Source of the DNA: Cucumis sativus
Taxonomy: Eukaryota > Streptophyta > Magnoliopsida > Cucurbitales > Cucurbitaceae
Assembly (NCBI RefSeq): GCF_000004075.3
Contig: NC_026659.2
Span: 19,424,272-19,488,271 of the forward strand
Length of the DNA stretch: 64,000 nucleotides
Direction of reading: 5' to 3'
A program made the translations under genes and the position numbers. The stretch's first letter is position 1. Every line of letters starts with the position of its first letter. The notes beneath the pieces were generated by a model. That model was not told where the DNA came from and did no database searches. It saw only the letters and a list, made by a program, of their open reading frames with translations. Below, piece by piece: positions 31,893 to 41,900 of the stretch.

Positions 31893-34752
31893 AATTCAAA
31901 AAATTAAGAATCCACTTTAACCTCATTAAAAAAAAAAAAAAAAAAAGGAAAAAGTTGAAGAAGAGGACAAAGAGAGCTACGTAAAGCATTTTTTTTCTTC
32001 TTCTGACTTGGGTATGAAGAAGAGGGGTAGTTGAAATGCATGTATAAAGACATTGGATTGTTGGAATGTTTATGAAAGGGAATTACACAATATTCACAGA
32101 GAGAGACAAAGAGAGAAGGAATAGAAACTTACCGGCAGAGGAGGTGATGACAAGCACAAATGGCAGAAGAGGTGATGAGGCCCAAATATGGTCGAATTGG
32201 AGATAGAAGATCAGATTGGAGATGGAGACTTCGCAGGAGAATTGAGGAAAATAATAAGGGTTTACGATTTGGGGAAATATTTTCTAAATTTCTAATCTTT
32301 ATTTATTATTTTTTTAATAAAAATAAAATATTATTTTATGTTTTTTCTATGATATTAGATAACTGTCGTGAAATGTATTATCCGAAAAATTTCGTCTTTT
32401 TCCGCCAAAAACGCGAAATTTTACATTTTGTGTCAGTTTTTTTTTCCCTCTCCCATTTTGTGATATACACAACTGTCATAGTAGACAGCTTTTCTTGTAG
32501 TGTTGAGAGATCTTTTTATAACTTTTGACGTTGTGTCTAAGGCGTCGGGAGTTAGGTTATTTTTTTAAAAAAATATATGTTTATTTTATTTTAATTTTAG
32601 GTTTTTGTAACCTAAAATTAAAAGAAAATAAAGGCATTTTGGACGTTGGGGAAATGTATAAAATGTATACGTCGAGTGAGTGCTCGACTGCATCTTAACA
32701 ACACAAAATGGTAATAGCATGAATGTAGATATAGAGAACAATGGAACTTCTTATCATGAAACAAAACATAGTCAACCAAAATAAGGACAATTAACTTGAA
32801 AGTTTCAAAGTTACAGAGCATATCAATATAATTGAAAGAGTAAAATAGGACACCACTTTTGAAGTGTAGAAATAAGGAAGACCAAAATCACAAGAAAGAA
32901 TCTAATGAATTGGAACCAAGAAATACCATTCCATCGGAGTTCAATAGCAACAGGGTAAACTTGTGACCGAAGTTGTAGTCTTTGGTTAAGTCTGCATGGT
33001 CACCATCAAAGTGAAAATAAGCTTTTGGAATTTATAACTATGCCAAGGTAGAGCATCACATACACATCCATGATTCACATCAAATAAAATTATAGCATAT
33101 AATTATGGTATTTTAATATTATACATACATACACACATACTAAAATTGGTATAGCATCTCATATGCACAGAAAAAATAGATAACATGTGTACATTTGACA
33201 TTTTTGCCAATATCCTTAAACATACTTAGAAGGAAACAATTATGTATGGTTTTGTACCTTACTTAGGTCAAGCATAGATTTTAGGGGAGAAATGAGGAAC
33301 AAATCTTACATCAATCAAAATTGATATAGCAAAACAAACATTAAAAGAAAATAAAAAGGAAACCAAAAGTCCAAATTTCCTCCAAGTATGGACCTCTTAC
33401 AAAAAAAAAAAAAAAAAAAAAACCCTATATAATTGGAATAAAAGTCATGTACTAGCTAGCAAATGGCTCGATATATATATCACATGAATCAAATTTATTA
33501 TAAGTGTGTAGAATAGCAACATAAGAAAGCAACAAGTTGAGGACTAGAAGAAAGATTCATACAACAAGCTGAGGTCTCACATCATTTTTAGACAAAAAAA
33601 ATTTGATAAGCTCTCAAAGCCTACTTCAGCTAGGGCCTAAAATTTTTTCAACAAGAAGTTTCTTAAGATAACATCTTTTCGGAAGCATACATTACAGACC
33701 CAACATACCACAACATACAAGTAGGTGGAAAATATTTTCATTCAAACAATGTACATCATAAAGTAACATTTGAATCTCGATTGATTAATCTATTTTTAGG
33801 TGGCTTTTCCTACTTTGATTTATAAGTTAACAAGGAAATTCTCCACCATGTTTTCTTCTCGAGAAGATAGTGAGTATAGCATCTTTGAACCTCTACGAGA
33901 AAGTAACCAATCTAAGAAGCATCCTACGATCATTAGTCCAAAGTCTGCATTACAAAGTATTAAATAGATAAAATTTATTTTTGAAACCTATGAATCCATT
34001 TCATTTCACACATAAAGGAAACTAAAATCTCCATTTGGATAGTCATCGGTCCAAACCCAATATACTACAATGAAGAAACCATAAAACTAGTAATAGTAGT
34101 TTCTAAGCAACCTATTATATTCTCAAACATTGACAGGAAACACTTACGTACCCTTAAAGAACAAGGGCAAGAAACACTTATGGATTGTCAATATACATTT
34201 TAATGGGATGAAATTAAAGAAGCAAAGAGAAAGAAGAAAAAGGCCTAAATAATTGAAAGAAATTGAAGGAATACCCTAAGTTTGACAACCCTCCCAAGCA
34301 CACATAAAATCAATTAAAGTTCCAAATATATTACATACATAAAGAGATAGTGGTGGCGGCAGCAACGACGACACCGAAAACCCTTCTCCTTCCACTCTTC
34401 AAAAGTCTAAAAAACAAAGCCCTTCCTCATGAGCCCTTCTTCTTAGAAGGTCCTTTAAATGCCAACACATATATTAATGCATCGGCAGATCTCTACCAAT
34501 TCACGACACCATTACTAATGCCGTCAACAATTATCTTATATCTCCTAACGTGGAGTAAAATCGTCAGGGGTGTCCTACATCTCTTGACGTTGTGCATGGC
34601 TGGCGTCGGGAGTCAGTTACTAATTGTCAACGCTTGTTGTATTTGTCCGGAGAGATTATATCTCCTAATGCTTCAATTGGTGTGTTGAAAGAAGCCTATT
34701 CTCTCGATGGTGTGAATCTACATTAGGAGAGTCATACTTTCTTGTAGTGGTA

Positions 34753-37250
34753 ATATTGTGCTTAAGCAAATATGTTTTACAACTTGAACATTTATGTAGT
34801 GACAATAATTTAGAATATTGTAAAGTAACCATTGGTTTTAAATTATACCTCTAATAACATTGCATACACATTATTAATTGAGTGAAGTTCTAAATGGTCG
34901 TACCTTAAGGCCTTACATGTATATCCCGATTTAGTGGATGCTATGGAGAATTATCCTAGAATTCCATAGAAAGCGGCTCTCACTTCCACATCCACAAAGG
35001 TGACTCAGTCACCCTCTTGTGTTTTTCGATTCGTTTGATCTTTGTTGGAGTCGCGTTATTGCTCCTCCGATAGCCATTTACGCCATTATTGTTGTGCGTT
35101 TTGAGTTTTCATTCCTTCAGTTAGTCGTTAAAATTTCTCTCTTGTAGACTTGGGTAAAGTTCTAAGCATTATGAAGTGGGTTTTGAGTACCTATCTAAGT
35201 TTGATGTTAATATTGAATAAACCATGATTTGTGGATGTTAGGACCAAATTTAGAAAACTGCTAAACGCTTTTCTTTAAAGCTAAGGTTGTATATTGATAT
35301 GCCTTAGGTAAGATTTTGGATACTTATAACGAGTGTTCTTGAAATTTTGAATACCCATTGAGTTTCGACTTGATTTTCACAATACCCATTACATTTTGAT
35401 GCTACATTCGAATTTTAAATGAGTTTGGGCCGTTGTGCAGCCATATGGAAGCTTGAAATTAGGCGTTTTGACACCACTTAGGTAAGTTTCTAAGCTTTTT
35501 AGAGCAGACTGTTGAGTACTCATTTAACTTTAATGATAATATTGAGTAACCGCTAATCTTGTTGAAATTAAGGGGACTTGTTATGTTCTTGGTAAGGTTT
35601 GGAATAGTTTTATTGAAGTTTCTTATAGTTCTTGAATACCCATTAAGTTTAATCATTAAAATAAAATTACCTATGATACTCGGGTCCTAGAGTTGAAAGG
35701 TTGAAATCGACTTTCCATTAACTTTGGAGTTCGCTTGGGTGTTTTGGAACAAAATGGTGAGAATCTTGTTTTTTTTTTTTTTTTTTGGATGCCTATTGAA
35801 TACCAAATATAAGTGGTTAGTGCAAGAATTAATTTACTCACGATTTGAATGCTAGATTTGAGTTAGAAAAGTCGTTATTGTGCTGTGTAGGCGAGTCATG
35901 ACGATTTCGACAAGTTTGCAATAAGTTTTGGGTACTTTAGTGCATTTTCTTTATGTTCTTAGAAATACCTAATTGGTGTATGCGTAGGTTTGTTGATGCC
36001 CATAATGTTTTGGATTAAAAATAGGAGAGTTTGAGGATTTTCAAGGAATTCCCAATAGGTTGGCTTGAGATTGTTAATTGATCTAAATCTTCAAGGTATG
36101 GATATTGGGTACGAGAACTTGTTGAAATGAAAGACTCAATCAGTTTGATTTAAGTTTGGACATCCATTTTTCTAAAAATTTAAATTTGAGGTTTAAAAAT
36201 TTTGAAAGTGGACTTTTAGTTTAGTCTAAGGAGTTTTGAAAATGCAAGAACTCTAGGAATGTAAAATAGCTTGAAGGCTCATAATGAAGTGTTTTTAAAG
36301 ATTATTGTGCCGTCTTGCTAAGTGAAGATCCGAGAGACCTTAATCTTTGTTTCAAGCTAAATCAAAATGGAGAAGCGTATAATCTTGGGGGATCAAATCA
36401 TTGACTGTGAGTGACTCATTTTCAAGCTTTGTTTGTACTTGTGCTATTTATTATATATAGCTTGAAAACTACTGTGATTGAAACTTGTTATGACTACGTT
36501 TCCATTTATACTTAAATGACGTGTGTACTCATGATGATTTTAAGAATGTGTATGTTTAAAATTTTTACAAAAATGTTATTATAAAAGTATGTGTCGATGA
36601 CTAAGGACTGAAATTACTTTATGAAAATGTGTTTTTAGGCCATGTTTGGCTTTCAAGCATGAAATATGTGATTCTATGAATGATGATGATTTACCCATAA
36701 GCTATGCAAATGTGTTTCTATAGCGTCACCTATAGTTGTTCAAGGTTCTGGAGCTGAAAGAGGTCGTGATCGAAGATCCAAGAACTTGAACCTAGGTGAG
36801 GATATGGGTGAAGGATTGTGACATGACCTGAAATACTACTTGTGAACTAGGCTAACATACCAAAATTTTCTAAAATAAAAGAAAGAATGTGCAATTGGAC
36901 CCAAACCTTAAAATCAAACCAACAACAAACTAAGGAGGCTCAATTTATAAATTATTTAGGTCGTATTTAGTAATCATTAAATTTTTGTTTTTATTTTTTA
37001 AAATTAAGTTTATAGATACTACCAATTGTTCATTGATTTGCTATCTATTTTTACCATCATAGTTTATAAAACCAAACAATACTTTGAAAAAAAAAACTAG
37101 CTTTTAAAATTTTGTTTACATTTCTAAAATTGAGCTTAAAAAATGATTCATTAGTTAAGGAAAATACAAATTATTATAAGAAATGAGGAGAAAATAAAGT
37201 TGATATTTAAAAAGTTCAAATTATTAGAGTAATTTGATAAAGCCAAATCG
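34753..37250. other. Decayed retroelement-like non-coding DNA
   Basis: No open frame of interest. The first part continues the sequence broken by the outer CACTA element. Between about 35,160 and 35,830 a phrase like GAATACCCATTGAGTTT recurs in degenerate form (about 35,349, 35,379, 35,634, and weaker at 35,187 and 35,512), suggesting an old tandem array. The rest (36,300-36,850) resembles LTR or leader sequence of a gypsy element. I could not fix any ends. Confidence 0.45.
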
Positions 37251-37599
37251 TCTATCTAAGTATTTATAAAGTAATATGGAAAAAATAAAATAAAAAGGAA
37301 AAAGAAAAAAATTGCATTCCCCACACCCAAAGGTTGGGTGTCAAATAATTAAACATTTTTAATTACAATAAAGGCCATAGAAAATAAAAAGAAAAAAAGG
37401 TTAAAAAAGTCTCCCACTGATCCTTCTCTGTCTATGAACAACCAAAGTATCCGTTACACCCACCATTCAATTCCCTTTTTCCCCAACTTTAATTTAATAA
37501 TCCTACAAATCAAACCTATCCCAATTCTTCAATTCCTCCCAACGGATTCAAAGATTCCCTTCTTTTTCTTCACTCCTCCGCTCCCCCCCTCCCTTCTCC

Positions 37600-37618
37600 C
37601 TCTCTCTCTCTCTCTCTC
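37600..37618. repeat. CT dinucleotide tract in 5' leader
   Basis: About nine CT units ending 4 bp before the start codon of the WD40 gene. (CT)n tracts are common in plant 5' UTRs; a TATA-like TATTTATAAA lies at about 37,261-37,270, some 350 bp upstream. Confidence 0.85.
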
Positions 37619-37622
37619 TTCC

Positions 37623-38912
37623 ATGGATCCTCCTGTAACAGAAGCTGCCACGCCATTGTTGCACTCCACAAGCTCTGAAAGCAGCAGTGACGCTGACGAC
37701 CACACTCCCCCGACTTCCTACCGATTCCACTTCAAAGGCATCAAATTCCCTTGTGATTTTCTCAACAAATCCCCATCTGGGTATTCTTCATATCGCCCAC
37801 TGGCTGTTCTCCCCGGCCACATTGGCTCTGTTTCTTCTTTGGCTCTATGTGGTGAGTTCATTTTAAGCGCCTCGCAAGGGAAAGACATAATCGTATGGCA
37901 GCAGCCGGACTTAAGGGTTTTCACTAGATTCGGCCATGGTGAAGGATCGGTTAAGGCGGTGGTCGCCGTCGGGAACAGAGTCTTCACAGCTCATCAGGAC
38001 GGGAAAATCAGAGTTTGGAAGGTTTCACGCAGGTCGGAGAACAATTTCCGTCTCGTGAATACTCTACCAACGGCGAAAGACTATTTGGGTAAGTTTATGA
38101 AACAAAGCAATTATGTTCAAACAAGAAGGCACCATAAAATCCTGTGGATTGAACATGCGGATACAATTTCTTGTTTAGCTGTTCATAATGGTCTGATTTA
38201 CTCTGGCTCTTGGGACAAAACCCTAAAAGTTTGGAGGGTTTCTGATTTGAAATGTTTAGAATCCATTAAAGCTCACGATGATGCCATTAATGGGGTTGTA
38301 GCTTGTAATGGGATTGTATATTCAGCTTCTGCAGATGGGAAAATCAAAGCATGGGGAAGAAGAAAAAAAGAAGAAGAACAAGTAGAAGAAGAAATGCATA
38401 GTTTGTTAGGGATTTTAGAGGGTCATAAGGATGTATCAATAAATTCTGTGGTAGTTTCAAATGATGGGAAATGGGTATTTGGGGGAATTTCAGATGGGTT
38501 TTTAATGGGATGGGAAAAGATTGGAGAAACAATGAGTTGGAAAGTTGTTTGTGAGAAAAAAGCTCATAAAATGGCTGTCTTATGTGTATGTTTGACGGGG
38601 GAGTTTTTGTGCAGTGGATCAGCTGATAAGAGTATTGGGATTTGGAGAAGAGAAGCATTTGGGAGACTGTGTAAAATTGGGGTGATAAATGGACATGAAG
38701 GACCAATCAAATGCTTACAAGCAGCTCCAAATGGTGTGGGTGAGGGATTCTTGTTGTATAGTGGTAGCCTTGATAAAAGCTTGAGAGTTTGGTGGGTTTC
38801 TAAAGCTTCTGCTTCATCATCTTCATCATCTTCATCTTCTTCTTCTTCTTCAGCCATGGGAGTTGGTGCTTTCGTTGCAGAGGATTCGAAGAAGTCTATC
38901 ATTTCCTTCTGA
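37623..38912 (+). CDS. WD40 repeat protein, JINGUBANG-like
   Basis: An intronless gene for 429 aa. I chose the ATG at 37,623 (context TTCCATGGA, just after the CT tract); an in-frame ATG at 37,434 would add 63 low-complexity residues and is less likely. After a Ser-rich N-terminus (residues 1-55), seven WD40 repeats form a predicted beta propeller. They start near residues 65 (GHIGSV), 104 (GHGEGS), 178 (HADTIS), 217 (AHDDAI), 267 (GHKDVS), 314 (AHKMAV) and 357 (GHEGPI), with WD-type ends such as KIRVWKV, TLKVWRV and SLRVWWV. Architecture and length match the plant JINGUBANG family; the Arabidopsis founder restrains pollen germination in a transcription-factor complex. A 13-Ser run (398-410) precedes the tail. 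An AATAAA at 39,254 may be the poly(A) signal. Confidence 0.93.
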   Translation: MDPPVTEAATPLLHSTSSESSSDADDHTPPTSYRFHFKGIKFPCDFLNKSPSGYSSYRPLAVLPGHIGSVSSLALCGEFILSASQGKDIIVWQQPDLRVFTRFGHGEGSVKAVVAVGNRVFTAHQDGKIRVWKVSRRSENNFRLVNTLPTAKDYLGKFMKQSNYVQTRRHHKILWIEHADTISCLAVHNGLIYSGSWDKTLKVWRVSDLKCLESIKAHDDAINGVVACNGIVYSASADGKIKAWGRRKKEEEQVEEEMHSLLGILEGHKDVSINSVVVSNDGKWVFGGISDGFLMGWEKIGETMSWKVVCEKKAHKMAVLCVCLTGEFLCSGSADKSIGIWRREAFGRLCKIGVINGHEGPIKCLQAAPNGVGEGFLLYSGSLDKSLRVWWVSKASASSSSSSSSSSSSSAMGVGAFVAEDSKKSIISF

Positions 38913-41900
38913 GTCAAGTTTTTGAAGTTGAAGCATTGGTTGGGTTCTTTTATTCAAGCCTTCATTGCTTCATATTCCTTTTTCATTTTTTTTCTCAGTA
39001 GATGTGAAGAAGAAATGGCAAGATTAGGGTAAAGCATAATTGGGTTTTTTTGGCTTTTCTTTTATTTAATTCATTTTTGGGTCAAAGCAACATAAATTTT
39101 TGAGTCATTTGTAACAAATTTTTTTGTGAAGATACAAGTGTGGGAAATCATGGAAATGTGTGAAGTCTTTGTAATGTATACCAATTTATTTGAATGTATA
39201 TTCTCTTTTACACTATTTTGTTACAAGTTGTAATAGTTGAGAAAAGGGATTTCAATAAACGAAACAGTCTGTTGTTGGTGTTGTAAATATTATATTTGAA
39301 TAGTTTTGTTTTCCTTTGACTTAGAATTGATTTTTAGTTTTGTAATTGTTAAATGTTAATGATTAGATTAGATTAAGTTGATATAAGAAGGAACATGTCA
39401 GGTTTACTTGAAGAGGAGACATGGTTACCCCACCAAATATAAGGAAAGAATAAGAGATGGTTCAACTTCAATAAGTTTCTAAGTTCTTTACCAACTAAAC
39501 AACAAAAATATATTTAACTAATAAGTTCTTTTAAGAAACCCTTCCTCCTCTCCACCCTCATTTAGTTTAAATAATACTTGAATAAAAGTAAGGTTGAAAT
39601 ACTATTTGGTTTCTAAACTTATTTCTACTTTTCATCTTAAATTTTATATTTTTTAATCGGTAAGAAATTTGTTACCAATAGCAAAATAAATAAGAAAAAT
39701 TAGATGAGTAATAATACACCATTTTAAAACTATTTTAATGTATAGTATTTAAAAGTACCATTTAATTTAATTGAAACTAAACTCAAAATTTAACGACAAC
39801 AGTGTTACATTTTGAAATCGAAACCATACTTAAAATTTATATGCCAAAATGTATATTCTTTTTCATTTTCTTATATGAACTTTAACCCTTCAAATAATTA
39901 AGAGAAGATAAGATATCAATTCATTCTAACATATTTATACAATGTATCATATATTTTTTTACTCAATTAATTATGTTAACTTTGAGATTTTTATCCGTTA
40001 AAACTAGAAACTAACAATTATATAAAGGTTGAACTTTTATGAGTGTTATCAATTTACACTGTCTTTAAATTTCATTTAAAAAAATTGAATTGTTCTAAGT
40101 AAATCACTATAGACTGTTTATTAAGATTTATTTTTGAAAATCATCCGTTTATTAATTCTTACACAAGAATGTGGGTAAATTTCTTCCAATTTTCTTAGAT
40201 GAATAAGATAGACATAGTTTATCTCTCAGTTTAAAGTAATTTTTTTATGTTAATTTTTGTGTTTATCTTGTATTATTGTTTTCTTTCAATTTGGGTGCAA
40301 CCATAATTTTAGTTAATTTTACAAATCAAATTAAAAGGTTTTGAAACTAAGGATAAGGTTGAAATTATGGTCACACACAGTAACCCAATTATTGAAATTA
40401 AGTCAAAGTAATGGATAACCAAATTGATAATTTAATCATTTTCTTTAGTATTCTTAAAGTTATTAATAATTTGATGGAGGAATATTAATTTTGGTAGGTA
40501 ATAAAGAGAATACAAAAGGTGCATGTTAATTAGCTAGAGCAATCAATATATGTATGTTTCTAGGAATCTTTCCTTACATGTGACACTATGCATCTTATAA
40601 ATATCTTTCAATTTTTTTATTGTATTTGGTTGAGGTTTTCTACTAATCAAATGTATTTTAAACATTTTTATAGATACCAATTTGACTTTCCTTAAAAAAA
40701 AAAAAAAAGTGTCCAAATTTTATGAATACTTTGATATTTTAATATTACATCATTTTTTTGGTTACATAGTATATAGTATAATTATGGTACACATTATTCT
40801 ATCTTGGATTCAATTTATTGTTTAGAGCAAATTTGGTACTTCTTACAATTGTCTTTTTATAATTTAATATCATTTAAAAAGCATAGTAGGTAGTAAGATA
40901 TTTTAGCTAAATTATGTATTACGTCTAAAACCTACCCATCATGTGATGCATATATATGTTTAAAAATCAACATCCAATATGCAAAGTAAAACTTAAACCA
41001 ATTTGTGGATGAAAATAATAGTATAGCAAAGGAAATCAAAGATAAATAATTAAAGAGAGCGTTCCAAGTAATTATAAAATTAAGCAGGATGGAAAATATT
41101 GTAAAAATGCGAGAGGATTAAATTAAAATAGCAAAAATGAAACAAAGTTTGTTGCAATATATACTTGCATACATTTTATAACATTCTATATACTATAGTA
41201 GATCTAAATTTGTACTATGGAAGAAAAAAAAAGTACAAATATCTTTATGAAGAAAAAAAGAGCTTTGAATGGTGTTGGTTGAGCCATAGAGTACACTTTG
41301 AGATTCAAATTAGTCTCAGGTTTGTTGGCAACTTAATTGCAGAAAATAGTAGACAATTTTATATATGGACATATCTTCAACTATTGGTTTTTGTAGTTAT
41401 GTTTAGGCTCGTAATTGTTGGTTTTCAATTTTTTGAAACCTCTAAGTTAATACTTGTTGAACGGTTATACACTATCACCACTTGATGTTGTAATTGATTG
41501 ATGCTTAATTAAGTGCATGCATCAATCTTACTCAATTCTTAACACATTTCTACAAGATCTTGTGTGAGTTTTGCAATGGAATCTCCAAGGTTCCCTATAT
41601 GACTTCTAAGTCCTCCAATACTCATCCTACAAATGTCGCTTACATGAGTCCTTCAACGTTCTTCATAGATATACTATATTGAACTCCTCTCTTTTCTATA
41701 AGCAAGCTATATATATAGTTCTTCATGGGTTCTTTGAACATCCTCTAAGCTTTTAAACGCGGATTCTTAGCTCATTCTAGGCACTCCAAAAACTTTTAGA
41801 ACTCACTCCAAGTTCACATTTAAGTTCACTTTAAACTCTCTCATCATGGATTGATAAAGATTATTAATTGGTCGTATGAACTTAACGCCAATCTACCTGT

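Larger units (their letters stand above)
28208..32502. mobile_element. Inner CACTA transposon, 4.3 kb, carrying captured gene fragments
   Basis: The left end CACTACAAGAAAAGTGG and the right end, inverted, CACTACAAGAAAAGCTG are flanked by the 3-bp duplication TTG (28,205-28,207 and 32,503-32,505). Subterminal AATAACTGTC-type arrays occur at both sides. The left 650 bp match 6,509-7,250 and the right 170 bp match 12,180-12,346, including CCGCCAAAAACGCG, while the middles are unrelated. Cargo: TypA/BipA exons (29,971-30,421) and a DUF-family fragment (31,735-31,892), both on the minus strand. No TNP2 transposase is seen, so it would depend on a partner element. Confidence 0.93.
27950..34749. mobile_element. 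Outer CACTA transposon, interrupted by a second CACTA element
   Basis: The left end CACCACAAGAAATTTC and the right end, read inverted, CACTACAAGAAAGTATG are flanked by the 3-bp duplication GTA (27,947-27,949 and 34,750-34,752). Subterminal regions carry degenerate GACGTTG/GGCGTCGGGAG units at 28,040-28,207, 32,505-32,560 and 34,545-34,740. The left array continues across the inner insertion at 28,208-32,502. Without the insert it is about 2.5 kb. No transposase frame is visible. One open stretch on the minus strand (about 33,020-32,920) looks exon-like but was not identified. Confidence 0.88.

Noticed and set aside
34350..34688. 112-aa open frame near the right end of the outer CACTA element
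   Set aside because: It runs through the subterminal repeat units (TCTCCTAACGTGGAG and similar), so it is a by-product of repeats.
37434..37622. N-terminal extension of the WD40 protein from an upstream in-frame ATG
   Set aside because: The translated part is a CT-repeat and poly-Pro/Phe product of leader DNA; the ATG at 37,623 has better context and gives the family length.
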